A stretch of 52,687 nucleotides of DNA from Pseudomonadota bacterium (GCA_018261895.1 JAGTRT010000016.1:1-52687); one strand, 5' to 3'. Positions 26,494-37,764 are shown, counted from the stretch's first letter. Notes: generated from the sequence alone by a model not told the origin. A program made the numbers and translations.

Positions 26494-28652
26494 AACTCGA
26501 CGCCGATACCCTGCTCGCGCTGCTACCCGCCTTCTACCGCGAGCGCGACGCCGAAGCGAACGGTCCGCTGCGCGCCCTGCTCGGCGTCATCGCCCGCCAG
26601 GGGGCGCTCGTCGAGGCCGACATCGAACGCCTCTACAACAACGCCTTCATCGAGACCTGCGAAGACTGGGTCGTTCCCTACATCGGCGACCTGCTCGGCG
26701 TGCGCGCCCTCTATCCGGTCAGCGGCACCGCCGCCTTCGGACCGCGCGCCCTCGTCGCCAACACGCTGCGCCTGCGCCGGCGCAAGGGCACGGCGCTCGT
26801 GCTCGAAGAGCTGGCCTTCGACACCACCGGCTGGCGCGCCCGCGCCGTCGAGTTTTTCGAACGGGTGGCTACGACTCAATACATGAACCACCTGCGCCCG
26901 CACGCCGTGCGTACGCCCGACCTGCGGCAACCGCGCCCGCTCGACCGCATAGACGGCCCCTTCGGCACGGAGGCGCATACCGCCGACGTGCGCGCCCTGC
27001 CCGCCGGCCGCTACAACCTGCCCAACGTCGGCCTTTTCCTTTGGCGCCTGCAGGCCTATCCCGTCCAGCGCGGCACCGCCCGGCCGGCCACGACCCGGCC
27101 GGGGTTTTACACCTTCGACCCGCTCGGCGACGACCAGCCGCTCTTCAACCGCCCGCGCACCGAAACCGACATCAGCCACCTGGCCGAACCGATCAACGTC
27201 CCCGAAGCGCTGCATTGGCGCGACCTCCATGCCGAACTCGAAGCGCGCCGCCAGGCCATCACCGAAGGCGAGGATCCGGACGACCGCTATTTCGCCGATG
27301 CCGGTGGCGGCGCGGTGCTGCGCGTCTGGGTCGACAACAAGGAAGTGCCGCCCGAACACCTCGTCATCTGCGATCTCAGCCCGATTCCACCACCGCCGCT
27401 CCCCGCGCCACCGCCACTGGACAAATGGCGCCGTCCGCCGGCATCACTCGTCGTTACTGCACGCAAGGCCGGGCGACCCGCCAGGACCTTCCCGAGCGCC
27501 GGCGGTGTCCTGGTTGGCATCGACCCACGCCTTGGCCGACTGGCGCTACCGGCCGGCGTCACCGCCAGCCGCGTCGAGGTGGGCTACGCCTATGGTTTCC
27601 CGGGCGACATCGGGGCCGGACCCTACGACCGGCGCCCCGGCCCGGGCAACGACAACCCGCTGGCCAGCCTCCCGGACCCCGCCGATTTCGAGGTGGTCGT
27701 CGAGATCCCCAGCGCCGCGACGCCCACCCTGGCCTCGGCTTTCAACGCGCCAGCCAATCCGGCCGATGCACCCAACCGCGTGGTGGCCGGCAAGCGAACC
27801 CTGGTCATCCTCAACACCGACGCGACCGAGACCCTGACGCCGTCGCTCAACCTGCCCGACAGCCAGCTGGCCATTCTCGCCGCGCCCGGGCACCGGCCCG
27901 TCCTCGTTGGCGACATCACGGTACAAGGCAATGCCAGCACCCGCCTCAGCCTGGACGGCCTGCTGATCGACGGCGCCCTGCGCCTGCAAGGCCGCCTCAA
28001 CGAGGTCACGCTTCGGCACTGTAGCCTCGTTCCGGCCAGGGGCGGCATCATTCACACGGGGGCCGGCACCGAACTCACGCTCAATCTCTACCGCTGCCTG
28101 TGCGGGCCGCTTGCCAGCGACCACGCACTGGCCGGCGTCGTTCTGCGCGACAGCCTGGTGGATGGCGGCGCGATGGCCAGCGGCAAGGCCATCGACATCG
28201 ACGACAGCCCGCTGACCGCGATTGCCTGCACGCTCCTCGGCACGACGGCCGCCGGCCGGCTGGAGGCCAGCAACAGCATTTTCGACGGTCTGGTCAGCAT
28301 TACCCGCCGCCAGGAAGGCTGCGTACGCTACAGCTACGTACCGCCCAAATCCGTGACACCGCGACGGCATCGTTGCCAGCCCGACCTGGTGATGACCGAT
28401 CTTCCTGCCGGCGAAGCCGCCCGCGAAGCGATGCGGGTCACGCCAGCCTTCACCAGCATCCGCTTCAACACGCCAGCCTACGGGCAACTGACCCGCAGCA
28501 CCGCCCCGGAAATCCGTACCGGCGCCGACAACGGTGCCGAGATGGGGGCGTGGAATCTGCTCCAGCAAGCCCAGCGCGAAGCCAATCTCGCGCTGGCGCT
28601 CGATGAATACCTGCGTTTCGGCCTGGAAGCGGCCGCCATCTTCGTCAATTAG
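26490..28652 (+). CDS. gpI-like tail protein (Pvc12-like) with beta-rich C-terminus
   Basis: A 720-residue protein. The N-terminal about 130 residues match phage gpI-type baseplate proteins (LLALLPAFYRERDAE; FIETCEDWVVPYIGDLLGVRA; LRRRKGTALVLEELA). A proline-rich linker lies near residues 290-310. From about residue 440 onward, short strand repeats resembling a right-handed beta-helix appear (LSLDGLLIDGALRLQGRLN; VTLRHCSLVPARGG). The gpI part docks on the wedge, and the beta-helix may project outward as a fibre substitute. It overlaps the previous gene by ATGA. Confidence 0.82.
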   Translation: MKLDADTLLALLPAFYRERDAEANGPLRALLGVIARQGALVEADIERLYNNAFIETCEDWVVPYIGDLLGVRALYPVSGTAAFGPRALVANTLRLRRRKGTALVLEELAFDTTGWRARAVEFFERVATTQYMNHLRPHAVRTPDLRQPRPLDRIDGPFGTEAHTADVRALPAGRYNLPNVGLFLWRLQAYPVQRGTARPATTRPGFYTFDPLGDDQPLFNRPRTETDISHLAEPINVPEALHWRDLHAELEARRQAITEGEDPDDRYFADAGGGAVLRVWVDNKEVPPEHLVICDLSPIPPPPLPAPPPLDKWRRPPASLVVTARKAGRPARTFPSAGGVLVGIDPRLGRLALPAGVTASRVEVGYAYGFPGDIGAGPYDRRPGPGNDNPLASLPDPADFEVVVEIPSAATPTLASAFNAPANPADAPNRVVAGKRTLVILNTDATETLTPSLNLPDSQLAILAAPGHRPVLVGDITVQGNASTRLSLDGLLIDGALRLQGRLNEVTLRHCSLVPARGGIIHTGAGTELTLNLYRCLCGPLASDHALAGVVLRDSLVDGGAMASGKAIDIDDSPLTAIACTLLGTTAAGRLEASNSIFDGLVSITRRQEGCVRYSYVPPKSVTPRRHRCQPDLVMTDLPAGEAAREAMRVTPAFTSIRFNTPAYGQLTRSTAPEIRTGADNGAEMGAWNLLQQAQREANLALALDEYLRFGLEAAAIFVN

Positions 28653-28691
28653 CCCATTCAACATCCCCAGCCAAGAAACGGGAGACACACA

Positions 28692-31600
28692 ATGAAAGCC
28701 GACCTCAGCCGCGCCACATTCGACAAGGCCAGACGCTACCGCAGCGTGCGTATGCAGCAGGGCCGCGTGCAGCTCGACGCCGATTTCAACGAGCAGCAGG
28801 ACATCCTCAACCATCGCATCGAAATCGAGACGCGCGACAGCCTCGGCCCGGTTGCCGTGCCCATCGACAATCCCGGCTTCGGGCTGACACCATCGGGCAC
28901 CGACCTGAGCATTTCGGCGGGCCGGCTCTATGTCGACGGTCTGCTCTGCGAGAACCCGAGCGCCACAACGGTCGCCAAGCAGCCCGACCTCCCCGATACC
29001 GCCTCGCCCGTGTTGCCGGCCGGTGCGTCGCTACTGCCGCTGCCGCCAGTCGGTGTCATCGCAAAGAACATCAATGGCGTCGTGGTATTCAACAACGGTG
29101 CGGCGGTTGCGCCCGCTGACGGGACCTACCTCGCCTATCTCGAAGCCTGGCAACGCCATCTCAGCCCGCTCGACCTGCCGGTCGAGGACACCAGCATGCG
29201 CGAGGTCGCGCTTGGCGGACCGGACACCTGCACGCGCGAAAAGACCGTCTGGCAGGTCAAGTTATGGCCGGTGACGAATCCCCCTTCCGATATCAACTGC
29301 CTTTCTTCCATCGGCGACTGGAACACCCTGACCACGCCGCCTGACGGTCGTCTCGCCGCCCGCGCCGAAGCCAGCATCCCGCCCAAGACACCCTGCCAGT
29401 TGCCGCCGGAAGCCGGCTACCGCCTGCTCGAAAACCACCTCTACCGCGTCGAGATTCACGACGATGCGACGATCACCGGCAAGGCCCGCTACAAGTGGTC
29501 ACGCGACAACGGCAGCATCGCCAGCCGCGTCGTCCGCTGGCTCAACGACCCGATTGCCGACGAGTTCGAAGTCGCCAGTATCGGCCGCGATGACGTACTG
29601 GCCATCAGCGCCGGGTGCTGGGTCGAGTTCTACGACGACACGCACGAGCTGCTCGGCCAACCCGGCCCGCTGGTGCCGGTCGTTCGCACCGAAGGCAATG
29701 TCGTCACCATCGACCTGAGCAAACTTATCGGCCACGCGCTGGACAAGGCCATGTTCCCGCGCAATCCGCGCGTCCGGCGCTGGGATGGCGTGGCGGAAAT
29801 CCGGACGGCGCCCATTGCAAACCAAACTGCCGGCTGGGAAGAGCTGGCGCAGGATGGCATCGAGCTGAAATTTTCGCCGGGTACGTATCGTATCGGCGAC
29901 TTCTGGCTGATCCCCGCCCGCACCGCAACGGCCGCCATCGAATGGCCCAAGGAGGGCGGCAAACCAGCCTTCCTGGCCCCGGCCGGTGTGCTGCGCGCCT
30001 TCGCCAAGCTCGCCCTGCTCGAATTTAAATCCGGCGCCTGGACGCCTCTCTCGGATTGCCGTCCGAAGTTCCCGAGCCTGACCGAACTGACCCAACTCCA
30101 CTACGTCGGCGGTGATGGCCAGAGCGTCATGCCCAATCCTCCGCCCAACAAGCCGCCCTTTGTAAAACTGGCGCAGCCCCTGGAAGTCGGCGTGGCCAAC
30201 GGGCAATTCCCGGTCAATGGCGCGCGTGTGCTTTTCACTGCCAAAGAGGGGCAATTCCCCGGGGGGAAAACATCGGAGATCGTCAACACCGTCAATGGCA
30301 TCGCCAGCATCGAGTGGAGCCTGGCCTCCGATCCCACCAAGCCGGTCCAGCAAGCCACGGCCGATTTGCTGCTGCCGGGCGAGACCGCCCCGACAGCCGG
30401 CCTCTACCTGCCCGTCCACTTCACCGCCCAGCTCTCACTGGCCAGCGAAGTCGCCTACGACCCGTCCGGCTGCCCGGACCTGCTCAATGCGGAAGCATTT
30501 ACCGTCCAGAAAGCCATAGACGAACTGTGCAAACGCCCGACCGGAGGGGGCGGCTGTTGCGTAACCGTTGGCCAGGGCGGCCAATTCGATACGCTGGATG
30601 TGGCATTGCGCGAATTGCAGGGCAAAGAACACCACGATATCTGCATCTGCCTGCTGCCGGGTGACCATGTTCTCAAGGACACCATGCTGATCAACGGTAC
30701 CAGGCGCGATTTTATCCATATTCATGGCAGCGGCGTGGCGACGCGCCTGGAGCTTAAGCAGCTGACCGTTGGATTCGAAGGTATCGGTGAAATCATCCTC
30801 GAAGACATGGCCATCAATTCCGCCTTAAACGCGGAAAGTATCGGGTTCATTGATTGCGGCAGTGTCCGCCTCAGCCGTCTCTTCCTGATTGGCGCCAGCA
30901 AGGTCGGCAACAGCTTGCTGCGCATCGTCAAATGCAAACGGCTCACGATCGACAATTGCCGATTGATGGCACTGGCCAAGGAAATTGAAACCACGCTGCC
31001 CAAGCTCTTGAAAGTATCACCTACCTTGATGTCCATCGAAGACATGCGCACCTACCTGGGTGCCGACCGCAATAAACAACAGTCTGCAGCGAAGGCGCTG
31101 CTGGCCCTCAATCCCAATGACCGCCAGAAAATTGCCGACGAAATCAATTCCGCGCTGAACGGAAATGACGCCGGAACGCTGGGTCCGCGCGTACAGCAAA
31201 GCCTGGGGGCGCTCAGCCGGTCCATGTCCGCCACGACATCGGTGACGGCGATTCGCACCGCGCTGTCCCAACTGGAATCCGCCTTGCGGACCGCCACGCC
31301 GCCATTTGCCTTGGCCATGGACGACGTTGAGGATGCCACCTTGGTCGACAACGAAATTCGGGGACGAATCACCCTGTTCGGCGAAAGCGACACCATGCCT
31401 GATCTTGAAGCCGCACAGCGTCGCCGCCTCAGCGCGGCGTTTGCGCAAGGGGCAATCAACCTTTCCGCAAACGGAACGTTGGTACTGGAACGAAACGTCT
31501 TTCAGGGGCTACGCATCAGCGGCAAGGTTCTCGAGACAATCATCAAAAAACCGGCGGGCGACTTCCCGGCGTTCGAATACCTGCAAGTCAGCAACAACCG

Positions 31601-31805
31601 TATCGAAAGCGACATGGACCACTATCCCGGAAAGGCATGCGCCTTCAACGGCAACCGCCTGAATCAGGAGGATCATGCTGGGATCCTATTTAGCAGCGAC
31701 GCAAAAATCATCGGCAATTTCTGCTCCGGCGAATACAGCCTGTTCGTAGTGGACGACACACCGGAGATTTTTGGCAATGGCAGCCTGAATATTCAACCGC
31801 TCTAA
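28692..31805 (+). CDS. DUF6519 protein with C-terminal beta-helix, putative receptor-facing part
   Basis: A 1037-residue protein. The N-terminal DUF6519-type region starts with a well-conserved pattern (MKADLSRATFDKARRYRSVR, then QQGRVQLDADFNEQ). This family occurs at the end of eCIS and phage-like loci. A beta-sandwich near residues 500-590 is followed, from about residue 620, by a pectate-lyase-like repeat region (CICLLPGDHVLKDTMLING; GIGEIILEDMAINS; RIVKCKRLTIDNCRLM). A helical insert occupies about 760-860. GGGAGACACACA precedes the ATG, 39 bases after the gpI gene. As the last gene of the run and a beta-helix protein, it could be the target-recognition fibre (inference). Confidence 0.82.
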   Translation: MKADLSRATFDKARRYRSVRMQQGRVQLDADFNEQQDILNHRIEIETRDSLGPVAVPIDNPGFGLTPSGTDLSISAGRLYVDGLLCENPSATTVAKQPDLPDTASPVLPAGASLLPLPPVGVIAKNINGVVVFNNGAAVAPADGTYLAYLEAWQRHLSPLDLPVEDTSMREVALGGPDTCTREKTVWQVKLWPVTNPPSDINCLSSIGDWNTLTTPPDGRLAARAEASIPPKTPCQLPPEAGYRLLENHLYRVEIHDDATITGKARYKWSRDNGSIASRVVRWLNDPIADEFEVASIGRDDVLAISAGCWVEFYDDTHELLGQPGPLVPVVRTEGNVVTIDLSKLIGHALDKAMFPRNPRVRRWDGVAEIRTAPIANQTAGWEELAQDGIELKFSPGTYRIGDFWLIPARTATAAIEWPKEGGKPAFLAPAGVLRAFAKLALLEFKSGAWTPLSDCRPKFPSLTELTQLHYVGGDGQSVMPNPPPNKPPFVKLAQPLEVGVANGQFPVNGARVLFTAKEGQFPGGKTSEIVNTVNGIASIEWSLASDPTKPVQQATADLLLPGETAPTAGLYLPVHFTAQLSLASEVAYDPSGCPDLLNAEAFTVQKAIDELCKRPTGGGGCCVTVGQGGQFDTLDVALRELQGKEHHDICICLLPGDHVLKDTMLINGTRRDFIHIHGSGVATRLELKQLTVGFEGIGEIILEDMAINSALNAESIGFIDCGSVRLSRLFLIGASKVGNSLLRIVKCKRLTIDNCRLMALAKEIETTLPKLLKVSPTLMSIEDMRTYLGADRNKQQSAAKALLALNPNDRQKIADEINSALNGNDAGTLGPRVQQSLGALSRSMSATTSVTAIRTALSQLESALRTATPPFALAMDDVEDATLVDNEIRGRITLFGESDTMPDLEAAQRRRLSAAFAQGAINLSANGTLVLERNVFQGLRISGKVLETIIKKPAGDFPAFEYLQVSNNRIESDMDHYPGKACAFNGNRLNQEDHAGILFSSDAKIIGNFCSGEYSLFVVDDTPEIFGNGSLNIQPL

Positions 31806-31815
31806 CCGGCTCGGC

Positions 31816-31833
31816 CAGCCGCAGTAGCGGCTG
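31816..31833. terminator. Stem-loop between convergent eCIS and lipoprotein genes
   Basis: A perfect 7-bp stem CAGCCGC/GCGGCTG with loop AGTA starts 10 bases after the last eCIS stop and 7 bases before the end of the convergent lipoprotein gene. There is no T-tract, so it is at best a weak or Rho-assisted terminator. Confidence 0.4.
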
Positions 31834-31839
31834 AACCGA

Positions 31840-31968
31840 TCAGTGGCGGTTGTAGTGTCCGTCGCGATAGTGATGATGGCCATGGCCGTGGCCGTGCACC
31901 GGTACAAAAACCGGGAAGCAGCCGCTGAGCGTGACGGCGATGAGCAGGCCGGCGATTATCTTTTTCAT
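31840..31968 (-). CDS. 42-residue His-rich lipoprotein
   Basis: This small gene has a clear ribosome site (CAGGAGAGAAGTG before the ATG). The product starts MKKIIAGLLIAVTLSGC, a complete lipoprotein signal with the lipobox LSGC (Cys17). The mature part of 26 residues contains HGHGHGHHHYRDGHY, with 8 His residues. It should be lipidated and sit in the envelope. The His cluster could bind divalent metal (inference). It converges on the eCIS operon. Confidence 0.75.
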   Translation of the reverse strand: MKKIIAGLLIAVTLSGCFPVFVPVHGHGHGHHHYRDGHYNRH

Positions 31969-32080
31969 CACTTCTCTCCTGATTGGGGTGGTAAGTGATT
32001 AACGCAGCAGGCCGCGCCTACAGCGACAGGAAATTGTTACGGCTTGTAAGCGACAAAGCTGCCCGAGATACAAATCGGGC

Positions 32081-32119
32081 ATTTCAATTTTGGCCGTTTT
32101 TTCCGGTTGACCGTCAAAG
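32081..32119 (-). repeat. Dispersed 40-bp repeat, copy 4 (intergenic)
   Basis: Reverse orientation: ATTTCAATTTTGGCCG, then TTTTTTCCGGTTGACCGTC. It lies 21 bases past the stop of the minus-strand zinc-ribbon gene. Bases 31969-32140 otherwise hold nothing recognisable. Confidence 0.8.
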
Positions 32120-32140
32120 TCTGCCTGAACGCTGAAACGC

Positions 32141-33184
32141 TCAGCTGGAACCCTGACTGGGCGCCCCGCAGGCGTGGCAAAAACGCGCGAAGGCGCTCTT
32201 GCGCTCCTTGCACTGGCCGCAATGATCGAACAGGCAGATGCCGCAGTGCGGGCAGTAGTCGATGGCGGTGTTGGCCAGATCGACCGGCCGTTCGCAGCCC
32301 GGACAAACCTTCTTGGCCAAGCGGGCCAGCGCCGTGTCGTAGCTGAGTTCCTTGCGCCGCTCGACGTCGGGCATGGCTTCGGCCTGCTTCTGTTTTTCGA
32401 GATAGCGGTTCAGCGCAATGATGGCGTACCGCCCGACGAGGACGGTGATGACGATGCCGACTGCGTAGCGCACGTAGCCGCCATAACTCGGCAGATATGG
32501 CACAAGCTCGACGAAGAAGGCGAACAGGGCGAAATAGATGAAGCCCCAGACGAAGGGCCACCAGGTGCTCTGGCGCTTTTTGGCGAACAGCCAGCCGGCG
32601 ACGGCGAGCAAGGGCAAGGTCAGTGCCAGGCGATAGCCGAAGACGCGCAGTTCCTGGGCGCGATACGCCTCGGCGAGGTTGCCGGAGGCCTGGCGCTCCA
32701 GTTCGCGCAGGTCGCGCTGCGCCCTTTCCTCTGACTGGCGGGCGTCGAGCAAGCCCTGCTGCTGGCGCTCGACATCGGCCAGCGCCTTGCGTTCGAGGAT
32801 TTTCAGTTCATCGAGCGCCTGCGTGCGTTCGATCAGTTCGGCATCCTGCTCCGGGCGCTTGGTGGCGTGGCGCGTTGCCAGCCAGTTGTTGAACGTGTCG
32901 CGCGCCGCCGCCGAGTTGGCGCGGGCGCCGTTGAGTTTGAGTTGCGCCTGATCGTGAGCATCCTGCGCCACCTGACGCTTTTCCTGCATCGCCTTGAGTT
33001 CGGCGCGCAGCGGCGCGGCCGCCTGCTGGTCGATGAAATCGTCCAGCGTGACGCGATGTTCGACCTTGGGCAGGTTCTGGACGATGGTCCCGCCCAGTCC
33101 GATCAGGAAGCTGGCGAAAACGAAGGCGACGATCCACAGCCCGAAACGGAACCACTTTTCCGACAAACGCAGTGCCTTGCTCAT
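32141..33184 (-). CDS. Coiled-coil membrane protein with C-terminal zinc ribbon
   Basis: A 347-residue protein. It has an N-terminal membrane segment (about 14-34), then a long charged coiled coil (about 55-180) and a group of membrane segments at about 183-260. A cytoplasmic tail ends in paired zinc-ribbon motifs: [22 protein letters not shown] and CHACGAP. The coiled coil would be periplasmic if the first segment crosses the membrane. I do not recognise a named family. The ATG overlaps the stop of the DUF808 gene, so the two are coupled. Confidence 0.75.
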   Translation of the reverse strand: MSKALRLSEKWFRFGLWIVAFVFASFLIGLGGTIVQNLPKVEHRVTLDDFIDQQAAAPLRAELKAMQEKRQVAQDAHDQAQLKLNGARANSAAARDTFNNWLATRHATKRPEQDAELIERTQALDELKILERKALADVERQQQGLLDARQSEERAQRDLRELERQASGNLAEAYRAQELRVFGYRLALTLPLLAVAGWLFAKKRQSTWWPFVWGFIYFALFAFFVELVPYLPSYGGYVRYAVGIVITVLVGRYAIIALNRYLEKQKQAEAMPDVERRKELSYDTALARLAKKVCPGCERPVDLANTAIDYCPHCGICLFDHCGQCKERKSAFARFCHACGAPSQGSS

Positions 33185-34104
33185 GCCTTGCTCTCCTTCC
33201 CTGCCCCGGTCAGCTTGCCGAAAAGTGTCACGCCGGCCAGCGCCAGCGCGCCGCCGACGATGCCGACCAGGCCGTCGAGCGTCATCGCCACCACGCCGCC
33301 CAGCGGGCCGACCTGCTCGGCCAGATGGGCGATGCCATGATGCACCGGGCCCAGCCCATGAACCAGAATGCCACCACCGACCAGGAACATGGCCACCGTA
33401 CCGATGACGGTCAGCGCCTTCATGAGCTTCGGCGCAGCGAGCAGCAGCAGACGCCCGATTCCCTGCAGGGCCGCACTGCCTTTCTGCAACAGGTAAGCGC
33501 CCAGATCGTCCATCTTGACGATGGCGGCGACGAAACCATAAACCCCCACGGTCATCAGCAGGGCAATGCCAACCAGCACCGACAGCTGCGACATCAGGGG
33601 TTTGTCAGCCACCGTACCAAGCGCAATGACGATGATTTCGGCCGACAGCACGAAATCCGTCCGGATGGCGCCCTGAATCTTGTCGGCCTCGAAGGCTACG
33701 AGATCGACCGATTCGTCGGCCACCGCCGCCACCTCCTCGGCATGGCGCGCCGCGTCCTCCTCGGGGCTGTGCAGCCATTTGTGGGCGAGCTTTTCGACGC
33801 CTTCGAAACACAGGTAAAGGCCGCCGATCATCAGCAGGGGCGTCACCGCCCACGGAATGAAGGCACTGATCGCGAGCGCCGCCGGCACCAGGATCGCCTT
33901 GTTCTTGAGGGACCCGACGGCCACCGCCCAGACCACCGGCAACTCACGCTCGGCCCGCACGCCGGCGACTTGCTGCGCATTGAGCGCCAGATCGTCGCCC
34001 AGCACCCCGGCCGTCTTCTTGGCCGCCACCTTGGTCATCACCGCCACGTCGTCGAGGATCGTGGCGATATCGTCGAGCAGCGCGAGCAGGCTGGCGCCTG
34101 CCAT
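33181..34104 (-). CDS. DUF808 (YedI-like) inner-membrane protein
   Basis: A 307-residue DUF808 protein. The N-terminus ([38 protein letters not shown] in pieces) and the [16 protein letters not shown] segment are characteristic of YedI. Several hydrophobic segments follow, the last ending near residue 300. The function of the family is unknown. It is the middle gene of a three-gene minus-strand operon. Confidence 0.9.
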   Translation of the reverse strand: MAGASLLALLDDIATILDDVAVMTKVAAKKTAGVLGDDLALNAQQVAGVRAERELPVVWAVAVGSLKNKAILVPAALAISAFIPWAVTPLLMIGGLYLCFEGVEKLAHKWLHSPEEDAARHAEEVAAVADESVDLVAFEADKIQGAIRTDFVLSAEIIVIALGTVADKPLMSQLSVLVGIALLMTVGVYGFVAAIVKMDDLGAYLLQKGSAALQGIGRLLLLAAPKLMKALTVIGTVAMFLVGGGILVHGLGPVHHGIAHLAEQVGPLGGVVAMTLDGLVGIVGGALALAGVTLFGKLTGAGKESKA

Positions 34105-34295
34105 CAGGAATCCCGGCCCGGGACGGTCTCCAGCGAATACTCGCGAATCCAGGTGGCCCGACGATCAAAGGACGAACGTCGATCAGTCATCACCACGCCA
34201 GCGCTGGTCTGGTAGGGTGGCGGGGTAACACGCGTGCAGACACGGCGTTCGGCACGCCGCTTTTGAATCGAACCATTCGGCATTTCGTTTTCCAT
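34104..34295 (-). CDS. Small Arg-rich protein upstream of DUF808 gene
   Basis: A 63-residue basic protein with a conserved-looking C-terminal half, [28 protein letters not shown] lies 8 bases before the ATG. Its stop shares one base with the ATG of the DUF808 gene (TGATG junction), supporting translation. It contains no membrane segment or known domain. Function unknown. Confidence 0.65.
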   Translation of the reverse strand: MENEMPNGSIQKRRAERRVCTRVTPPPYQTSAGVVMTDRRSSFDRRATWIREYSLETVPGRDS

Positions 34296-34403
34296 GAAGC
34301 GCTCCTCGACGAAGCAGGACAGAACGTGATTATGCCATGCCGATTAACGCTGCGTTCGTCCAGAAATCGGGTGGCGCCTGCTAGAATCCCGCCCGCAGTG
34401 ACC

Positions 34404-34440
34404 CTCACGGTCAACCGGAAATTTTGCCCAAAATCGAAAA
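34404..34440 (+). repeat. Dispersed 40-bp repeat, copy 5 (upstream of parE)
   Basis: Forward orientation: CTCACGGTCAACCGGAAATT, then TTGCCCAAAATCGAAAA. It ends 4 bases before the parE ATG, so it forms the parE ribosome-binding region. Confidence 0.75.
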
Positions 34441-34444
34441 GCGC

Positions 34445-36394
<1,950 letters not shown>

Positions 36395-36481
36395 GTGCCG
36401 GCCGGGCTGTTACAAGCGGTCACCCCCGATACGCCGTAAACCCCGGAAAATCCGCTTTCAGCATTTCCGCCCCAACGCACC

Positions 36482-36745
36482 ATGGCAAAATCCTCCTTCC
36501 TTCCCGTCATCGTCGCCGCCGGCACGATTGCGCTGGCTTTCGCGCTCAATCCCTCACCCGACAAGCATCGCGACAAGATCAAGGCGGCCATCGCCGAACG
36601 TAGCCAGATCGAACGCCTGCTCGGCATCGGCCACCTGACCGCCTTCGTTTCGAACTACCACTCGCTGGGCATCGCCTCCTACACCACGGTCAGCGACAAG
36701 ACGGCGTCCGTCGGCGCCTTCGGCATGGTGTTCGTGCTCGACTGA
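36482..36745 (+). CDS. DUF4359 small protein
   Basis: An 87-residue protein with an N-terminal hydrophobic helix (FLPVIVAAGTIALAFAL), either an uncleaved anchor or a signal peptide, followed by NPSPDKHRDKIKAAIAERS. The rest matches the DUF4359 pattern, ending in SVGAFGMVFVLD. Function unknown. The TGA shares its last base with an ATG in the following patatin frame. Confidence 0.75.
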   Translation: MAKSSFLPVIVAAGTIALAFALNPSPDKHRDKIKAAIAERSQIERLLGIGHLTAFVSNYHSLGIASYTTVSDKTASVGAFGMVFVLD

Positions 36746-36780
36746 TGCAGCCACACCCCTTCATACCCCCTCTTCAAGCC

Positions 36781-37647
36781 ATGCCCGCCGAATTCATCAA
36801 GCGTCGCCGCCTGCTGGGTGCCAGCCTCCTGCTGCTCGGCGGCTGTTCGGTCTTCCAGACGCCCAAGCCCGTCGCGCCGGCCCGTCCAAAAATCGGCCTT
36901 GCCCTCGGTGGCGGCGCCGCCCGCGGTTTTGCCCACATCGGCGTGATCAAGATGCTCGAATCGCACGGCATCGTGCCTGACTACGTGGTCGGCACCAGCG
37001 CCGGCGCCGTGGTCGGCTCGCTCTATGCCGCCGGCTTCGATGCCTTCGCCATGCAAAAGATCGCCCAGCAACTCGACGAGAAAATCTTCGCCGACTGGAC
37101 CCTGGGCGGCCGTGGCCTGCTCAAGGGCGAAGCCCTGCAGGAATTCATCAACCAGCATCTTCACAACCGCACGCTGGAAAAGCTGAACAAACCTTTCGCC
37201 ACTGTCGCCACCGACCTCAACACCGGCGAACGCGTGGTGTTCCGGACGGGCGACACCGGCATGGCCGTCCGCGCCTCCGCTGCCGTCCCCGGCGTCTTCC
37301 AGCCCACCCAGTTTCGCGGCAGAAGCTATGTCGATGGCGGCCTGACCAGCCCGATCCCGGTCCAGGCCGCCCGCGAGATGGGCGCCGACATCGTCATCGC
37401 GGTCGATATCTCGGCTCGGCCGGAAGGCCAGCCGGTCGACAGCATGACCGCCATCATCTGGCAGACCACCACCATCATGGGCGGCGTGATTGGCGCCAGC
37501 GAACTGCGTGCTGCCGATGTCGTCATCCGGCCGAAGCTGCCCTACGTCAAATCCTGGGACTTCACCGCCCGCAACGACGCCATGATCGAAGGCGAACGCG
37601 CCGCACAGGCAGCCCTGCCCGCCATCAAGCAGAAACTGGGGCGCTAA
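36781..37647 (+). CDS. Patatin-like phospholipase, predicted lipoprotein
   Basis: A 288-residue protein from the chosen start. The N-terminus, FIKRRRLLGASLLLLGGCSV, is a lipoprotein signal with a Cys after LLGG. The patatin fold has the oxyanion loop GGGAARG, nucleophile Ser73 in GTSAG and Asp185 in DGG, giving a complete Ser-Asp dyad. It resembles RssA-type patatins but is exported and lipid-anchored, so it should act on envelope lipids (inference). An ATG 36 bases upstream (36745), overlapping the DUF4359 stop, would add 12 residues before the signal and is less likely. Confidence 0.85.
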   Translation: MPAEFIKRRRLLGASLLLLGGCSVFQTPKPVAPARPKIGLALGGGAARGFAHIGVIKMLESHGIVPDYVVGTSAGAVVGSLYAAGFDAFAMQKIAQQLDEKIFADWTLGGRGLLKGEALQEFINQHLHNRTLEKLNKPFATVATDLNTGERVVFRTGDTGMAVRASAAVPGVFQPTQFRGRSYVDGGLTSPIPVQAAREMGADIVIAVDISARPEGQPVDSMTAIIWQTTTIMGGVIGASELRAADVVIRPKLPYVKSWDFTARNDAMIEGERAAQAALPAIKQKLGR

Positions 37648-37717
37648 TGGCGATTGTTCAATCCACCACCGCAGATTGAACGCCATCAGCACTGGGCCGT
37701 AAGCAACACCCCAAACA

Positions 37718-37744
37718 AAAACGGGCGCCGAGGGCGCCCGTTTT
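37718..37744. terminator. Bidirectional Rho-independent terminator
   Basis: A stem ACGGGCGCC/GGCGCCCGT with loop GAG, flanked by an A-tract on the left and TTTT on the right, lies between the convergent patatin and CAP-protein genes. It should work for both strands. Confidence 0.88.
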
Positions 37745-37764
37745 GGTTACTGAGCAAAGCCCGA

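Noticed and set aside
26453..28024. Long Arg/Pro-rich plus-strand frame inside the gpI-like gene
   Set aside because: An out-of-frame shadow; the gpI frame has domain matches and overlapping start/stop junctions with its neighbours.
5932..31805. Prophage or R-type pyocin interpretation
   Set aside because: No lysis cassette, phage regulator, capsid or integrase. DUF4157, DUF4255 and AAA+ genes are marks of eCIS.
5932..31805. Type VI secretion system interpretation
   Set aside because: No TssJ, TssL, TssM, ClpV or TssBC pair; the sheath is a single phage/eCIS-type chain.
32037..32561. Minus-strand frame ending in a CPIC-containing tail
   Set aside because: It is a different frame over the zinc-ribbon gene, and its tail is just the translated dispersed-repeat copy.
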